In this document: piece after piece, positions 62,577-64,000 of the stretch | Layout: every line of letters starts with the position of its first letter | Position numbering within the stretch: the first letter of the stretch is position 1 | Source of the DNA: Pseudomonadota bacterium | GTDB taxonomy: Bacteria > Pseudomonadota > Alphaproteobacteria > Reyranellales > Reyranellaceae | Assembly (NCBI GenBank): GCA_018242505.1 | Contig: JAFEBU010000013.1 | Location: 18,176-82,175, forward strand | Length of the DNA stretch: 64,000 nucleotides | Reading direction: 5' to 3' | The notes under the pieces: generated by a model | What the model saw: the letters and a program-made list of their open reading frames with translations, nothing else | The model's database searches: none | Told to the model about the DNA's origin: nothing | Program-made: the position numbers and the translations under genes

Positions 62577-63326
62577 CTAATTGACGGCGGACAGCGAGAC
62601 GCCGCCCGGTCGCGGCGCAGGCCGCCCCTGAGCCGAAGTCTGCAGCGCATGGCCCATCGACAGGAAAGTCATCAGCTCGAAGGCGAAGGCATCGAGCTTG
62701 GCCGTCAGCACGCGGTTGGAACGCGTGAGCCAGTTGTAGCCCATGACCGCCGGCAGGGCGACAGCGAGGCCGATGCCGGTCATGATCAGCGCCTCACCCA
62801 CGGGCCCCGCGACCTTGTCGAGCATGCCCGACCCGCTCATGCCGATCGCCACCAGCGCGTGGTACACGCCCCACACGGTGCCGAACAATCCGACGAACGG
62901 TGCCGTCGCGCCGATCGTCGCCAGCACGGTCAGCCCGTTCTCGAGTGCCGTCGTCTCCTCGTCGAGCACCTTCCTGATGGTGCGCGTCAGGAACTCCTGC
63001 TGGCTACCCGCCTCCTCGAGCTTGGCCGCACCGAACTTCTCGTGGTGCGCCTGGGCGTGCAGCGAGTGCGCCGTGAGGTGGCCGAACGGCTCGTTCACGC
63101 CGTGCACGCTGAGCTCGTTCTGCACGGCCTCGAGAGAGGTGGCGCTCCAGAAGAAATTCAGAAACTTCCGGCTCCGGTTCTTGCGCACGACCTGGCTGAT
63201 GCCCTTCATCACGATCAAGTACCAGGAGATCGCTGACATCACGACCAGGATCACCAACAGGATCCGGATCACGAGATCGGACTGCGTAAGGAAGTGGGCA
63301 AAGCCCAAGCTCTGTGTGTCACTCAT
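62577..63326 (-). CDS. exbB: MotA/TolQ/ExbB proton channel family protein (second copy)
   Basis: A 249-residue ExbB without a long periplasmic extension. Helices include [48 protein letters not shown] and GEALIMTGIGLAVALPAVMGYNWL. The start ATG 63326 was chosen. It lies between tonB and exbD in the order tonB-exbB-exbD, unlike the first set. Confidence 0.93.
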   Translation of the reverse strand: MSDTQSLGFAHFLTQSDLVIRILLVILVVMSAISWYLIVMKGISQVVRKNRSRKFLNFFWSATSLEAVQNELSVHGVNEPFGHLTAHSLHAQAHHEKFGAAKLEEAGSQQEFLTRTIRKVLDEETTALENGLTVLATIGATAPFVGLFGTVWGVYHALVAIGMSGSGMLDKVAGPVGEALIMTGIGLAVALPAVMGYNWLTRSNRVLTAKLDAFAFELMTFLSMGHALQTSAQGRPAPRPGGVSLSAVN

Positions 63327-63337
63327 ACGCCACCTCT

Positions 63338-64000
63338 TTACTGCAACACGAATTTGATCGGCACCAGAACCCATACAGGCTGCGGCACACCGCCTTCGCT
63401 ATAGGGTCGGAACTGCGCGGCACGGACGGCGCTTAGCGCCGATTCGTCGAGCGCCTGATGCCCCGACGAAGTCTGAAGCGAGACCTGGCTCGGCCGGCCG
63501 GTGACGTCGATCAACACACGCACCATCGCCACACCCTGCTCGTTGTCGCGGCGGGAGCGCGCGGGATAGACCGGATTGGGGCGCACCAGGAAGCTCACCT
63601 GCGAAGCGCCGACCGTTTTGGGCGCAGCCTGCGCCTGTGTCGCCGGCTGAGAACTCGGCGCCGGGGCCGCCTCCTGCGGCGGATGCGGCCTGGGCAGCGG
63701 CTTTGCGATCTGAGGCTTTGGCTTCGGCTTGGGCGGCGGCGGAGGTGGCGCCTGAACCGGGAAAGCGGGCGGCGGCAGATCCGGCGGCGGTGGCTGGATC
63801 GCCGATTCGAGCTCCGGCTCCAGTTCCGGCGGCGGCGTGTCCTCGGGCAGCGGTACCTCGATCTGCGGCTGAGGCGGCGCTTCGGCAGCCACCATGCGCA
63901 CTTCCATCGGCGGTGCCTCACCCACGACGATCGGCGGCGGGTCGATCTGGGTCAGCGCCCAGCCGCAGCCGACATGGAAAAAGATCACCAGGGCCAGCAC
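63338..64000 (-). CDS. tonB: Energy transducer TonB (second copy), 5' end beyond the window
   Basis: The visible 220 codons run off the window edge at 64000, so the start lies outside. The visible part has the end of the membrane anchor (LALVIFFHVGCGWALTQI), a proline-rich spacer (PPPPDLPPP, PPPPPPKPKPKPQIAKP) and the C-terminal domain (RPNPVYPARSRRDNEQGVAMVRVLIDVTGRP, ending VPIKFVLQ). It heads tonB-exbB-exbD. Confidence 0.92.
   Translation of the reverse strand: MLALVIFFHVGCGWALTQIDPPPIVVGEAPPMEVRMVAAEAPPQPQIEVPLPEDTPPPELEPELESAIQPPPPDLPPPAFPVQAPPPPPPKPKPKPQIAKPLPRPHPPQEAAPAPSSQPATQAQAAPKTVGASQVSFLVRPNPVYPARSRRDNEQGVAMVRVLIDVTGRPSQVSLQTSSGHQALDESALSAVRAAQFRPYSEGGVPQPVWVLVPIKFVLQ

Overview
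The window is high-GC DNA with alphaproteobacterial gene content: a Fur of the type lacking CxxC pairs, liv/hyu, TauABC-type and UbiX/UbiD catabolic clusters, and FecI/FecR/TonB iron uptake. The most likely source is a soil or freshwater member of the Hyphomicrobiales or Rhodospirillales. That placement is an inference from gene content, because there is no rRNA in the window. I saw no tRNA, rRNA or CRISPR array.

Left part (0.4-33.7 kb) is a chain of catabolic islands, each with its own regulator. A GST and a LuxR-type regulator precede an AEC transporter, two translationally coupled small ORFs, an M20 amidohydrolase and a UbiX/UbiD pair. A decayed IS481-family element in a CTAG target follows. 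A LysR regulator then faces a ten-kilobase operon: a branched-chain-type ABC importer, HyuA/HyuB and a DSD1-type PLP enzyme. Next comes a cupin dioxygenase/cupin/ABC importer/Ldh operon facing an XRE-cupin regulator. Last is a TetR regulator sitting between a TauABC-type importer and an operon of a quinone oxidoreductase-like MDR, CoA transferase A/B and a DszA/NtaA-type flavin monooxygenase. The two promoters flanking the TetR gene share an identical 17-bp motif.

The centre (33.7-44.6 kb) is a decayed accessory region. It holds a histidine kinase fragment joined to the tail of a metal P-type ATPase, a multiply frameshifted IS110 transposase, a frameshifted secreted protein, and then an array of RHS-core segments on the minus strand. 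Three near-identical RHS cores end in three unrelated C-terminal tips, each followed within 3-12 bp by a different small candidate immunity gene. A fourth RHS scrap is fused to a YHS-domain scrap. All the RHS genes lack a normal 5' end. This is the best candidate in the window for an undescribed toxin/immunity system.

Right part (44.6-64 kb) is an iron/heme acquisition island. It contains FecI-like sigma, FecR-like regulator and TonB-dependent receptor genes; a PepSY/cytochrome b561 pair; a compact unit of a second receptor, piuC, exbB, exbD, tonB and fur; an RpiR-type regulator; hmuS; a two-component system facing a divergent Fur paralog that has lost most metal ligands; and a second tonB-exbB-exbD set running off the window edge.
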